A DNA stretch of 64,000 nucleotides from Variovorax gracilis (GTDB lineage Bacteria; Pseudomonadota; Gammaproteobacteria; Burkholderiales; Burkholderiaceae_C). Positions 42,988 to 52,925 of this stretch are shown piece by piece (position 1 is the first letter of the stretch; every line of letters starts with the position of its first letter). Made by a program: the position numbers and the translations under genes. The stretch is taken from contig NZ_JASZYF010000026.1 in assembly GCF_030317115.1 (NCBI RefSeq), positions 18,358-82,357 of the forward strand. Direction: 5' to 3'. The notes below the pieces were generated by a model. It had not been told where the DNA came from. It ran no database searches and worked only from the letters and a program-made list of their open reading frames with translations.

Positions 42988-44618
42988 TTCTGCTTGTCCT
43001 CCGGCTTGCCGCGGATCAGTGATTCGGGATGGCGCTCCAGGTAGTCGGTCAGGATGCGCAGCGATGCCGCGGCGCGCGTGACCTCCTGCAGGGTCTGGCG
43101 CATGTCCTGCTGCAGCGGCGAGTCGTCGGCAATCGTCTTCTCGGCGGAACTGAGCGTACGGCGCACGTCCTTCATGGCTGCGGCCATCTCGGGTGTCACG
43201 TCATTGTTCAGGCTCTTCGCGAGTTGCTCTGTCGTGACCAGCGTCTTGTTGAGCGTGCCCAGGGCCTTGCGCAGGTCGGTGCTGATCTCCTCGAACGGCA
43301 CCTTGTTGAGCTTGCGAGCGATGTCGGACACTTGCGACTGGAGTTCGTCCAGGCTGTTGGGCGCGGTCGGCAGTTCGAGCGGTGTGCGGCCCGGGTCGAT
43401 CCGCGCCGGCTTCGCGTCGGGGAAGAAGTCGATGGCGACGTATACCTGACCCGTCAGCAGATTGCCCGTGCGCAACTGCGCGCGCAGGCCCTTGCTGACG
43501 AGGAACTGCCACCGCTCCAGCGGGGAGTATCGCGATTCGGCCGGCACGCCGATCGCCCTGCGTCGCATGCGGTCGGGGTAGATCTGCACCACCACGGGCA
43601 TCTTGAATTCGCGCTCGTCGCGATCGAATTCGACCCCGATGGACTTGACCTCGCCGATCACGACGCCGCGGAAGTCGACGGCCGCCCCGGGCGACAGGCC
43701 GCGCAACGACTGGTTGAAGTAAAGCAGCATCGTCTGCGAGGGTCCGTCCGGCTCCTTCATGGCGGAGGCTTCATCGGCCGCCAGCGCGAAGGCGGTGTTC
43801 TCCTGCGCGACCGGCCCCGCCGCGTCGTCGGGCGCCTGGAACGCGATGCCGCCGAGCAGCACGGTCGCCAGCGACTGCGTGCGCACCTTCAGGCCGCTGG
43901 CATTCAGTTCCACGTCGAAGCCGCTCGCGTGCCAGAAGCGCGTGTTGACTCCGACGAACTTGTCGTACGGCGCATTGACGAAGACGCGCAGCGTGACACC
44001 GCGACCGTCGCCGTCGAGTTCGTAGGCTGCAAGCTGGCCGACCTTGATGCGGCGGAAGTACACCGGCGAGCCGATGTCCAGCGAGCCGACATCACGCGCC
44101 CTCAGGAGGAACTGCCTTCCCGACGCATCGCGCGTGACGATGGGCGGCACCTCCAGCCCCGTGAACTCGCCTGCGGTTTCTTCGGAGGTCCCGGCATCCG
44201 CACCGATGTACGCGCCCGAGAGCAAGGTCCCCAGGCCCGAAATGCCGGTGGTGTCGAGGCGCGGCCGCACCACCCAGAAGCGCGTGTCCTGTGCGGTGAA
44301 GCCACTGGCCTCCTTCTTGAGCTGCACGAGCACGCGCACATGGGAGCGGTCGTTGGCGAGGCGGATTCGCTGCACCGTGCCGATCTGCACGTCCTTGTAC
44401 CGCACCGCCGTCTTGCCAGCCTCGAGGCCTTCGGCGGTCTTGAAGGTCAGCACGACTTCGGGACCCCGCTCCATCAGGATGCGCGCGACCAGCGTCACGC
44501 CGACCAGGGCCGCCACGATGGGGATCAGCCAGATCAGCGATGGCAGCCAGTTGCGCCGCTTCACCACCACAGGCCGAGCCAATGGGGCGTTGTCGGACCC
44601 TTTGTCTTCTTCGCTCAT
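42984..44618 (-). CDS. pqiB: PqiB intermembrane lipid transport protein (MCE domains)
   Basis: A 544-residue protein anchored by one helix (about 25-45, LPSLIWLIPIVAALVG). Three MCE/MlaD domains follow, each with the typical turn: EGLEAGKTAVRYKDVQIG (near 65), LDIGSPVYFRRIKVG (near 170) and LSPGAAVDFRGVVIG (near 305). A long C-terminal helical needle forms the last 130 residues. PqiB hexamers form a periplasm-spanning tube for lipids. It is translated together with pqiA2 before it and pqiC after it. Confidence 0.94.
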   Translation of the reverse strand: MSEEDKGSDNAPLARPVVVKRRNWLPSLIWLIPIVAALVGVTLVARILMERGPEVVLTFKTAEGLEAGKTAVRYKDVQIGTVQRIRLANDRSHVRVLVQLKKEASGFTAQDTRFWVVRPRLDTTGISGLGTLLSGAYIGADAGTSEETAGEFTGLEVPPIVTRDASGRQFLLRARDVGSLDIGSPVYFRRIKVGQLAAYELDGDGRGVTLRVFVNAPYDKFVGVNTRFWHASGFDVELNASGLKVRTQSLATVLLGGIAFQAPDDAAGPVAQENTAFALAADEASAMKEPDGPSQTMLLYFNQSLRGLSPGAAVDFRGVVIGEVKSIGVEFDRDEREFKMPVVVQIYPDRMRRRAIGVPAESRYSPLERWQFLVSKGLRAQLRTGNLLTGQVYVAIDFFPDAKPARIDPGRTPLELPTAPNSLDELQSQVSDIARKLNKVPFEEISTDLRKALGTLNKTLVTTEQLAKSLNNDVTPEMAAAMKDVRRTLSSAEKTIADDSPLQQDMRQTLQEVTRAAASLRILTDYLERHPESLIRGKPEDKQK

Positions 44619-45298
44619 ATGACTCTTTCACCTCTCTTCATACCGTCTCCATCTGGCTGCCTGCCGCGCTTCGCAACAGTCCGCGCGTCCCAGGTCTTGC
44701 GCGGATCGAAGCTGAGCGACGCCAGCATGGTCAGCACCACCACTGCGCCGAAGGCGGCGATGCCCACTCCGGCAGTGATCTCCGCAAAGCCGTGGATGCG
44801 AACCAGGCCGGCCAGAAGCGCCACCACGAACACGTCGAGCATGGACCAGCGCCCGATCACTTCCAGGATGCGGTAGAGCTTGGCGCGCTCCAGCTGGCGC
44901 CAGTCGCTGCCGCGCTGGGCCAGGAAATTCAGGAGCGTGAGCGCCGTGAGCTTGAACAGCGGAACCAGGAAGCTCGCGATGAAGATGAGCGCCGCCAACC
45001 CATAGGCACCGGACACCCAGAAATAGATGACGCCGCTGAGGATGGTGTCCTGCTGCGTACCGAACAGGCTCTTTGTGATCATGACCGGCAGCATGTTGGC
45101 CGGAAGGTAGAGGATGGCAGCGGCGATCAGGTACGCCCAGGTGCGCTTGAAGCTGTCGGGCTTGCGGGTATGCAGGCGGGTCGCGCACCTTCCGCAGCGC
45201 GCGCCCTCCTCCGCCCCTTCCCACACGGTGCCGCAATGATGGCAACTCATCAGCCCGAGTTGCGCGCCCGTCCGGGTGGGTGGCGTCGGTTCGCTCAT
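44615..45298 (-). CDS. pqiA: PqiA family membrane protein (second half gene)
   Basis: A 227-residue protein with an N-terminal zinc-ribbon-like pair (CHHCG, CGRC at about residues 19-39) and four membrane helices, including YLPANMLPVMITKSLFG and GRWSMLDVFVVALLAGLV. E. coli PqiA is one protein with two such modules. Here the two modules are separate genes that overlap by 4 nt. The ATG at 45298 lies inside the preceding stop; the longer open frame is a shadow. Confidence 0.9.
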   Translation of the reverse strand: MSEPTPPTRTGAQLGLMSCHHCGTVWEGAEEGARCGRCATRLHTRKPDSFKRTWAYLIAAAILYLPANMLPVMITKSLFGTQQDTILSGVIYFWVSGAYGLAALIFIASFLVPLFKLTALTLLNFLAQRGSDWRQLERAKLYRILEVIGRWSMLDVFVVALLAGLVRIHGFAEITAGVGIAAFGAVVVLTMLASLSFDPRKTWDARTVAKRGRQPDGDGMKRGERVI

Positions 45299-45918
45299 GC
45301 TTCCTGTCCGGGGCGGGGCTCGAAGGCCATTTCCCAGAAGGTCCGGGGATTGAAGGACAGCACCGCCGTCAGGAGCACAGTCAGCCCGCAGAAGGCCCAG
45401 AGCGCCGGACCCGGTATGACCTGCGCCATGCTGCTCAGCTTGATGATCGCCACCAGCACCCCCAGCAGGAACACTTCCACCATGCCCCAGGGCCGCAGCG
45501 CCTGCAACGCATTCACGAGGATGACGAACCCGGCCGGCCGGCGTTCGTACGCCATGGGCACGAGAAGATAGAACAGGATGCACAGCTGCATCAGGGGAAA
45601 AAGGATGGTGGTTGCGAGGACCAGCAGTGCAACCGGTGACATGCCTTCGGAACTGAGCGCCACCACGGCGCCCGCGAGCGTGGTCTGGCTGCTCAGGCCC
45701 TGCAACTCGATCTCGACGATGGGAAACAGGTTGGCGATCGCGAACAGGATCAGGCAGGCGACAGTAAGTGGCAACACGCGTGCGCTCTGGTCGCCGGCAT
45801 GGCGGTCGAGTTCGGTCCCGCAGCGCGGGCAATGCGAGATTTCCCGGTGGCGCAGCGGCACACGGCGATAGACCGCGTCGCAGCCTTCGCAAACGATGGC
45901 GTCGGGTACTTCTGTCAT
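45295..45918 (-). CDS. pqiA: PqiA family membrane protein (first half gene)
   Basis: A 207-residue inner-membrane protein with the N-terminal zinc-ribbon-like Cys pairs CEGC and CPRCG (residues 10-34) and four helices, including AIANLFPIVEIELQG and WGMVEVFLLGVLVAIIKL. It is the N-terminal module of a split PqiA, whose second module follows. PqiA is the inner-membrane partner of the PqiB lipid-transport tube. Its start overlaps the LysR gene stop by 4 nt. Confidence 0.9.
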   Translation of the reverse strand: MTEVPDAIVCEGCDAVYRRVPLRHREISHCPRCGTELDRHAGDQSARVLPLTVACLILFAIANLFPIVEIELQGLSSQTTLAGAVVALSSEGMSPVALLVLATTILFPLMQLCILFYLLVPMAYERRPAGFVILVNALQALRPWGMVEVFLLGVLVAIIKLSSMAQVIPGPALWAFCGLTVLLTAVLSFNPRTFWEMAFEPRPGQEA

Positions 45919-46835
45919 GGTTTGGCCCGCCCATTGTCCGCGACGTGGGCGACCAGGAAGTCAAGCAAGGCGCGGACCCGCGCCGGCAGGCGGCCGGCCT
46001 TGCCCAGATAGACCGCGTGGATCGGCGCCTCGTCGCCCGGGTTGAACTCCTCCATCACGGGCACCAGCCGGCCCGCGTCGATGTCGGACTGGACGTGAAA
46101 CAGCGACATCCTGGCCAATCCGATGCCAGACGTGATGAGCGCCCGCAGCGTCTCGCCATCACCGCAGCGCACGTTGCCCGCGATGGGCATGTCGATCACC
46201 CGCCCGTCGACGCGCAGCGGCCAGTCGGGCACGCTGCGCCGGTAGTTGAAGCCGAGGCGGTTGTGCGCTTCCAGCTCCTGCGGCGTGCGCGGGGTGCCGT
46301 AACGCTTCAGGTAGTAGGGCGAACCGACGATGGCCTGCCCGGTCGCGCCGAGCCGGCGTGCGACCAGATCGGATGGCGGCAGTTCGCCCCAGCGGATCGC
46401 GACATCGGTGCGCTCTTCCATGAGGTCGACCACGCGGTCGGTCAGCACGATGTCCAGCGTCACCTGCGGATGCAGCTCGAGAAAGCGCGGCACCAGCGGA
46501 ATGAGCACGTGCTGGCCGAAAGCGACACTGGCATTGATGCTGACGCGCCCGCGCGGCATCGCCCCTGCAGCAGCGCAACGCTCGGCTTCGTCCATGTCGG
46601 CCAACACGCGAACGCTGCGCTCGTAGAACTGCCGTCCTTCGGGCGTGAGTTGCAGCTTGCGAGTCGAGCGGTGCACCAGTTGGGTCGCCAGGCGCGTTTC
46701 CAGCCGCCCGATGAGCTTGCTGATGGCCGATGGCGTCATGCCCAGCACGCGGGCGCCAGCCGAGAAGCTGCCGCGGTCCACCACCTGGACGAAGGCTTCC
46801 ATTTCACCGGAACGATTCACCTCGATGCGGGGCAT
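45915..46835 (-). CDS. LysR family transcriptional regulator
   Basis: A 306-residue LysR-type regulator. The winged helix lies at about residues 11-70 (GSFSAGARVLGMTPSAISKLIGRLE) and the periplasmic-binding-like effector domain fills the rest. The start at 46835 lies 19 nt inside the PIN-domain gene; ATG at 46802 is an alternative. Unusually, it does not face its neighbour but is translated just before pqiA with a 4-nt overlap, so it is probably made together with the Pqi proteins. Confidence 0.9.
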   Translation of the reverse strand: MPRIEVNRSGEMEAFVQVVDRGSFSAGARVLGMTPSAISKLIGRLETRLATQLVHRSTRKLQLTPEGRQFYERSVRVLADMDEAERCAAAGAMPRGRVSINASVAFGQHVLIPLVPRFLELHPQVTLDIVLTDRVVDLMEERTDVAIRWGELPPSDLVARRLGATGQAIVGSPYYLKRYGTPRTPQELEAHNRLGFNYRRSVPDWPLRVDGRVIDMPIAGNVRCGDGETLRALITSGIGLARMSLFHVQSDIDAGRLVPVMEEFNPGDEAPIHAVYLGKAGRLPARVRALLDFLVAHVADNGRAKP

Positions 46836-47359
46836 CTCGTTCTCGCCTGGGTCGGGCCGGTATCGCCGAGGATCACGCGCAAATCGGCCAGCCGCGAGAA
46901 GTCACGATCGTGCGTCACCAGTGCCACCGCGCCGGTTTCAAGGGCGGTCGCGGCCTGCAAGGCGTCGGGTAGCCGCAGCCCGGCGCTCGCACGGATGCGC
47001 GCGGCGGTCACCGAGATCTCCTGAGAAATCGGCACCACGTCGAAGCCTGACAGCGCCTTCTCGTAACGCTTGGCGAGAACATCCTGGCGATGCCTGAAAG
47101 GACCGGCGAGCACCTCCGCCATCGCAACGGTGGAGATCGCGATCTGGATCACGCCCTGCGCCTGCAGTGCGAACACACCCTCGAACGCTGGTGCAAAGTC
47201 CGGGTGGTCGTCGAGCAGGTAGATCAGTGGCGCGGAATCCACGACGACGAGGTCACCGTCATGCAGGCCGCCCCATAGCGACTCGGCCTTGACCGCTTTC
47301 CGGCGAGGTTTGCGCACCGGGTTCTTCAACGGCGTGCCGGCCACTTCATTCCCACTCAT
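46817..47359 (-). CDS. PIN-domain toxin (VapC-like)
   Basis: A 180-residue PIN-domain ribonuclease. The acidic residues of the metal centre are visible: Asp41 in VVVDSAPLIYLL, Glu82 in STVAMAEVL, Asp132 in RLPDALQAA and Asp151 or Asp153 in LVTHDRDFSRL. The first 35 residues form a basic extension not seen in compact VapC toxins. It starts 14 nt inside the antitoxin gene, the normal toxin-antitoxin arrangement. RNA targets are unknown. Confidence 0.9.
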   Translation of the reverse strand: MSGNEVAGTPLKNPVRKPRRKAVKAESLWGGLHDGDLVVVDSAPLIYLLDDHPDFAPAFEGVFALQAQGVIQIAISTVAMAEVLAGPFRHRQDVLAKRYEKALSGFDVVPISQEISVTAARIRASAGLRLPDALQAATALETGAVALVTHDRDFSRLADLRVILGDTGPTQARTRCPASR

Positions 47360-47594
47360 TGCGCGCGTCGGCGATCGTTTGAGCGGGCGACTTGCCCCAC
47401 AGACCCTTGCCGCTGCCTCGCAAACTCAGGAAACGCGGGCCCGGTCTCGCCTTCAGCAGCACATCCGGGGAGACGATCGCCGCATAGGGCTTGCCGTGTC
47501 GCGTCAGCAGGCTCGGCTCTCCCGCATGGGCGCGTGATGCCAGCTCGGGCAGCGTATTGCGCCCCTGTTCGAGGCCGACCGTGTGCAGAGTCAT
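47346..47594 (-). CDS. Phd/YefM-type antitoxin
   Basis: An 82-residue antitoxin. The N-terminal DNA-binding half has the Phd pattern (LPELASRAHAGEPSLLTRHGKPYAAIVSPD), and the C-terminal half, ending PAQTIADARNEWE, should bind the PIN toxin. The ATG at 47594 is preferred over an in-frame ATG 33 codons upstream because the shorter form matches the family. A direct repeat at 47605-47621 lies just upstream and is a likely self-repression site. Confidence 0.88.
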   Translation of the reverse strand: MTLHTVGLEQGRNTLPELASRAHAGEPSLLTRHGKPYAAIVSPDVLLKARPGPRFLSLRGSGKGLWGKSPAQTIADARNEWE

Positions 47595-47604
47595 GGTGGA
47601 TACT

Positions 47605-47621
47605 TCCGTACAGTCCGTACA
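47605..47621. promoter_or_regulatory. Likely operator of the toxin-antitoxin operon
   Basis: Two copies of TCCGTACA separated by one base lie 11-27 nt before the antitoxin start. Next to them, read on the minus strand, is a TAAAAT sequence (47626-47621) that could be the -10 box. Phd-type antitoxins usually repress their own operon through such repeats. Confidence 0.5.
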
Positions 47622-47663
47622 TTTTATCCCAAAAGCCTGCCTGGCTCCCGGCGCCGACATCAG

Positions 47664-47676
47664 TGACTTGAAGTCA
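47664..47676. promoter_or_regulatory. Palindrome TGACTTGAAGTCA before an MFS gene
   Basis: A perfect 13-bp palindrome (6-1-6) lies 64 nt upstream of the MFS gene at 47740 and 70 nt upstream of the divergent antitoxin gene. It fits the T-N11-A pattern of LysR sites, and the local LysR regulator (45915-46835) is one candidate binder. This is inference from symmetry. Confidence 0.4.
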
Positions 47677-47739
47677 TCAATGCTTGTCCTCAAGCCATCC
47701 TAGTCAAAGCAGGCCGGCACCCGCACAGTACGGGACATC

Positions 47740-48921
47740 ATGCCTATCGCTCTCCTCGCCCTCACCGCCGGTGCCTTCGGGATCGGCACCACCGAGTTCG
47801 TCATCATGGGCCTGCTGCTGCAGGTCTCGGCGGATCTTCACGTCTCCATCGCGGCCGCCGGCCTCCTGATCTCGGGCTATGCGCTCGGGGTCGCGGTCGG
47901 CGCACCGCTGCTCACCATCGCCACGCGCAGGATTCCGCGCAAGACGGTCCTGCTCGCGCTGATGGCGATCTTCACGCTCGGCAACATCGCCTGCGCGCTG
48001 GCCGCCAACTACGAGCTGCTGATGGCAGCGCGCGTCATCACCTCGCTCGCGCACGGCACCTTCTTCGGGGTCGGCTCGGTCGTCGCCACGGGGCTTGTGC
48101 CGCCGGAACGCCGTGCCTCGGCCATCGCCATCATGTTCACGGGGCTGACCGCCGCCACACTCCTCGGTGTACCCGCCGGCGCATGGCTGGGGCTTCACTA
48201 CGGCTGGCGCGCGACCTTCTGGGCCGTGGCGCTGATCGGCGTCGTGGCATTCACGGTGCTGGCGGTCTTCGTGCCGCGAGGCAAGGCCGGCGACCGGCCT
48301 TCGCCGCTGCGGGACGAACTCGCCGTCCTGGGCCGACCGCAGGTTCTGCTGGGGCTTGCCATGACGGTGCTCGGCTTCGCCGGACTGTTCGCCGTGTTCA
48401 CCTACATCCAGCCGCTGCTCACCGAAGTCACGGGTGTGTCCGGAGCGGCCGTGTCGCCGATCCTGCTGATCTTCGGCGGCGGGCTGGCCGTTGGCAATCT
48501 GCTTGGCGGCAAGCTGGCCGATCGCTCGCTCATGCCGGCATTGTTGGGCACCCTGACAGCATTGGCCGTGGTGCTGGGCGCGATGCAGTGGGTCATCCAT
48601 ACGCCGGTGACAGCGGTCGTGTTCGTCGTTCTTCTGGGCATCGCGTCTTTCGCGACGGTGGCGCCGCTGCAGTTGCGCGTTCTGGAGAAGGCTTCCGGCG
48701 CGGGACAGAACCTCGCATCCAGCCTCAACATCGCCGCCTTCAATCTCGGCAACGCGCTCGGTGCGTGGGTGGGCGGCGTGGTGATCGAGCGCGGACCGGG
48801 TCTCGCAGGGCTGGGCTGGGTGGCCGCGTTGCTCACCCTGGCCGGCCTCGCGATCGCACTGTGGAGCCGCGCCCTCGACCGGCGCGATGCGCTTCCCGAC
48901 TGCGCGACGGCCAGCGCCTGA
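47740..48921 (+). CDS. MFS transporter, DHA1 family (AraJ/YdhP type)
   Basis: A 393-residue 12-helix transporter. The helix-1 motif GIGTTEFVIMGLL is typical of the AraJ/YdhP sugar- and drug-efflux group; RRIPRKTVLLALM and SLAHGTFFGVGSVVA follow. Such pumps export sugars, purines or drugs. The first gene of a two-gene operon with an aldo/keto reductase that starts 37 nt later. A palindrome at 47664-47676 may control it. Confidence 0.9.
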   Translation: MPIALLALTAGAFGIGTTEFVIMGLLLQVSADLHVSIAAAGLLISGYALGVAVGAPLLTIATRRIPRKTVLLALMAIFTLGNIACALAANYELLMAARVITSLAHGTFFGVGSVVATGLVPPERRASAIAIMFTGLTAATLLGVPAGAWLGLHYGWRATFWAVALIGVVAFTVLAVFVPRGKAGDRPSPLRDELAVLGRPQVLLGLAMTVLGFAGLFAVFTYIQPLLTEVTGVSGAAVSPILLIFGGGLAVGNLLGGKLADRSLMPALLGTLTALAVVLGAMQWVIHTPVTAVVFVVLLGIASFATVAPLQLRVLEKASGAGQNLASSLNIAAFNLGNALGAWVGGVVIERGPGLAGLGWVAALLTLAGLAIALWSRALDRRDALPDCATASA

Positions 48922-48958
48922 ACCGGGCACCCTTCCAAACTTCTCGCAAGGACCGACC

Positions 48959-50005
<1,047 letters not shown>

Positions 50006-50008
50006 GCG

Positions 50009-51289
50009 CTACGACACCAATTGCACCTTCCAGCGCCCCGCGGCGATGGGTTCGACCAGGAAGAACGGCAGGTCGGCACTCCAGCCGTTCCCAAGCACCG
50101 GGGAACTGTACGCACACACCGTCGCGCCCTGCTCATCCAGCACCGTCCAGGACTGCCGCTCGCCATCGGCTTTCGAGCTCGACCCCCGGATGCCCTGGAA
50201 GCTGGCATTGCTGCCCACGTGGAAGCTGCCGGTGTTCCATCGAATCGGCGGATGTGCGGGAAAAGGGCGAGCGCCATGGAAGCCGAAGAGTTCGTCATGG
50301 TTCAGCACGCTCTGACGCAAGGTCGGCCACACCATTTCGCGGAGGAAGATCTGGTCAGCGAAACGGGTGACGTCGCCCTGCCGCGCCAGCCACGCCTGCA
50401 TCAAGGGCTTCAGCGGAGGAAGCGCGCCGCGGCAACCGCCCCACAGACCGGCCAGGATCAGCTCGGTGTGGGTGAAGTAGTCGCGGATGTGGTGGAACCA
50501 GAAGGAGCTTGTGATCCATTCCTGCACGGCCATCTGCTCGCGCTCCGAAAGCAACGCGTCGGCATCGCGGATCAGAAAGCGGCTGACCCCGGGATCATCG
50601 GCGACCAGGAAGCGCCACATGAGTGGATGGACGCCGTCTCGCGCCTGCCCCGTCATGTCCACGACCTGCGCACCGGCGCTTCTCAAGCGTTGCTGGACAG
50701 CCGACGGCACCGAGTCGTCGAGGTAAACCCGGCAACGCCATTGCGCAAACAGATCGGCGGCGACCTCCACGTTCTTCACGGCCGGTTCGCAGTAGCGCGG
50801 ACTGTCGCCGAAGAGGGTGTAGGCGATGATGTTGCGCTCGGGATGATTCGCCTCGAAGACGGGCGGAGCAGAAGAGGGAATGGAACCGGCCTGCCCCTGC
50901 CCCAGCCGCGCATCGGCCTGATCGAGTGACTCCCTGCCATAGCGCCTCAGGTCGTCTGGCCGCGCCAGCCATCCGCAGACCTCGGTCAGGCCATCGAGCC
51001 AAGTGCTGCCCGCCTGCGCCCGGCCGGCATGCGCCTTGTAGACGCGCAAGTAGACCTCGTGGGCTTTCTCGTAGCGCTTCTGGCGCATCAGGCTCAGCGC
51101 ATAGTCGGCCAGAACGCCCACGTTGCCCGGCTGGACCTTCAGGGCCGCTTCGGCCGCCTGGCTGGCCGCCGCGTAGTCCGTACGCTTCATCGCTTCGGTG
51201 AAACGCTGGGCGTGTGCCTGGAACTGGCGCGCAAGTTGCGCCGATGGGCCGCGTGCTGCGGGTGGACGAACGCTCTTCTTGGTGCTCAT
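50009..51289 (-). CDS. TPR protein with glycosyltransferase-like domain
   Basis: A 426-residue protein of unclear role. Residues 25-95 are tetratricopeptide-like helices (YAAASQAAEAALKVQPGN, YEKAHEVYLRVYKAH). The middle part resembles a nucleotide-sugar-binding fold: NIIAYTLFGD, CRVYLDD, and a DxD-like RDADALLSERE that is typical of glycosyltransferases. The C-terminal 60 residues are beta-rich. The basic N-terminus lacks a signal. The ATG at 51289 is chosen over one 12 codons upstream. Its acceptor is unknown; it stands alone. Confidence 0.75.
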   Translation of the reverse strand: MSTKKSVRPPAARGPSAQLARQFQAHAQRFTEAMKRTDYAAASQAAEAALKVQPGNVGVLADYALSLMRQKRYEKAHEVYLRVYKAHAGRAQAGSTWLDGLTEVCGWLARPDDLRRYGRESLDQADARLGQGQAGSIPSSAPPVFEANHPERNIIAYTLFGDSPRYCEPAVKNVEVAADLFAQWRCRVYLDDSVPSAVQQRLRSAGAQVVDMTGQARDGVHPLMWRFLVADDPGVSRFLIRDADALLSEREQMAVQEWITSSFWFHHIRDYFTHTELILAGLWGGCRGALPPLKPLMQAWLARQGDVTRFADQIFLREMVWPTLRQSVLNHDELFGFHGARPFPAHPPIRWNTGSFHVGSNASFQGIRGSSSKADGERQSWTVLDEQGATVCAYSSPVLGNGWSADLPFFLVEPIAAGRWKVQLVS

Positions 51290-51461
51290 GACGCGGACTC
51301 TCGCCGATCGGACGGATCGGGCCAAAAACGATCCATCTTAGCGACGGCAGGCAGCCTGGCGACCAGCGAATCGCCGCTTCATGCATGCGAAGACCGATCG
51401 CAGTGACGTGCGGAAAAGTCCTCGCATCGGCCAGCCGGAGCGCCGGCACGCAGTCAAGCGA

Positions 51462-51821
51462 TCAGAGTGCGACCAGGCTTTCGAAGCCGCCCCAGAACAT
51501 GCGTTTTCCGTCAAAAGGCATGCTCTTCATGTCCATCATGTCGGCGAGCCGCTGATCGCTCATGACCTTGGCATTGACCTCGTCGCGATGGGCGCGCGAG
51601 TTGAAGACGATGTAGGCAAACACGACGGTCTCGTCGTCCTTGAGGTTCACGCTCTGCGGAAAGGAGGTGACTTCGCCGGGCTTCACGTCGTCGGCGACGC
51701 ATTCGCGGTATTCGAGCGCGCCGTGCTCGCGCCAGATCTTTCCCGCCTTGGTGGCGATCTCGCGGTACTTCTCGATATTGTTCTTGGGAACGGGAACAAC
51801 AAATCCATCGACGTAGGCCAT
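51462..51821 (-). CDS. DUF1428 family protein
   Basis: A 119-residue single-domain protein of the DUF1428 family, with a dimeric alpha-beta-barrel-like fold. The start MAYVDGFVVPVPK, the YRECVADDVKPGEVTSFPQ segment and the C-terminal PFDGKRMFWGGFE are family-typical. The function is unknown. AAGGAG before the ATG at 51821 supports the start. The 172 bases downstream of it, up to the TPR gene start, hold nothing that I can identify apart from the promoter expected there. Confidence 0.92.
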   Translation of the reverse strand: MAYVDGFVVPVPKNNIEKYREIATKAGKIWREHGALEYRECVADDVKPGEVTSFPQSVNLKDDETVVFAYIVFNSRAHRDEVNAKVMSDQRLADMMDMKSMPFDGKRMFWGGFESLVAL

Positions 51822-51922
51822 GCAAGGGTCTCCTTGAAGGGTTGACGATACAGAACCGAGAAGTTCAGTATAAGCAGGCCCTCCTTCCGGGCCCACCCAA
51901 ACCCCCGATGGCCGGTGCGGGA

Positions 51923-52825
51923 TTACGAGCGCAACTGCGCGCGTAGGTTCGCGCCGATCTCCGGCCGCTCCAGGAAGGGGTCGGCGGGGTTCGTGATCGA
52001 CACGATGTTCTCCATGCGGCTCTTCACATTGCCCAGCGCCTTGGGGTGGCTGAACACGTAGAACTGGTTCGCGCTGATCGCTTCGAAGACCTTGTGCGCC
52101 ACTTCGGCGGCGGTCACCTTGCCGCTGCTCACGGCCTTGTTGCTCATGGCCTGGCCGATCAACTGGCTCTTGGTCAGTTCGCCGGTCGGCAGAGAGCCTG
52201 GCCGGTTGCGCTCGCTCTGCGTGATGCCCGTGGGCACGAAGTACGGACACAGCAGGCTGGCACCGACCTGGTCGGTGACCAGCTTCAGATCCTGGTAGAG
52301 CGTTTCTGTCAGGCTCACGACGGCTGCCTTGGCCGTGTTGTAGATGCCCATGTTGGGAGGCGTCAGCAGGCCCGCCATGCTGGCGGTGTTGACGATATGC
52401 CCGCGGTAGGCCGGGTCCTTGGCGGCCGCCTCCAGCATCATCGGCGTGAACAGGCGCACGCCATGAACGACGCCCCACAGGTCGACGCCGAGCACCCATT
52501 CCCAGTCGGCCACGGTGTTTTCCCAGACGAGTCCGCCCGCGCCTACGCCGGCATTGTTGAAGACGAAATGCGGTGCGCCGAAACGCTGCTGCACGTCATT
52601 GGCCAGTGCTTCCATCTGCGCGGCGTTGGCCACGTCGACCTTGCGCGCGAGCACCTGCGCGCCTGCGGCTTCCATCTCTGCCTGCGCCTTGTCGAGCGCG
52701 TCCTGCTGGACGTCAACCAGCACGAGGTTCATGCCGCGTGCCGCGCCGATGCGGGCGCATTCGAGGCCGAAGCCAGAGCCTGCGCCGGTGAGAACGGCTG
52801 TCGTGCCCTTGAAATCCTGAATCAT
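51923..52825 (-). CDS. Short-chain dehydrogenase/reductase
   Basis: A 300-residue SDR. The cofactor motif TGAGSGFG is at residues 14-21 and the active site YNTAKAAV contains the Tyr-Lys pair; NNAG is in FNNAGVGAGG. The length is at the long end of classical SDRs. It probably oxidises or reduces a hydroxy/keto compound with NAD(P). It sits at the downstream end of the acyl-CoA gene block, about 100 nt after the GST-like gene, so co-transcription is likely but not certain. Confidence 0.92.
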   Translation of the reverse strand: MIQDFKGTTAVLTGAGSGFGLECARIGAARGMNLVLVDVQQDALDKAQAEMEAAGAQVLARKVDVANAAQMEALANDVQQRFGAPHFVFNNAGVGAGGLVWENTVADWEWVLGVDLWGVVHGVRLFTPMMLEAAAKDPAYRGHIVNTASMAGLLTPPNMGIYNTAKAAVVSLTETLYQDLKLVTDQVGASLLCPYFVPTGITQSERNRPGSLPTGELTKSQLIGQAMSNKAVSSGKVTAAEVAHKVFEAISANQFYVFSHPKALGNVKSRMENIVSITNPADPFLERPEIGANLRAQLRS

Positions 52826-52925
52826 TTGCGCGTGTCCTTTCGTCTCTGTTCTGCGGAGACGCTATTGAATGACGGAATCGCGAAAGACGCAGTCGCGAAG
52901 GTGCCCGCGCTGCGTCGCCGGCGCA

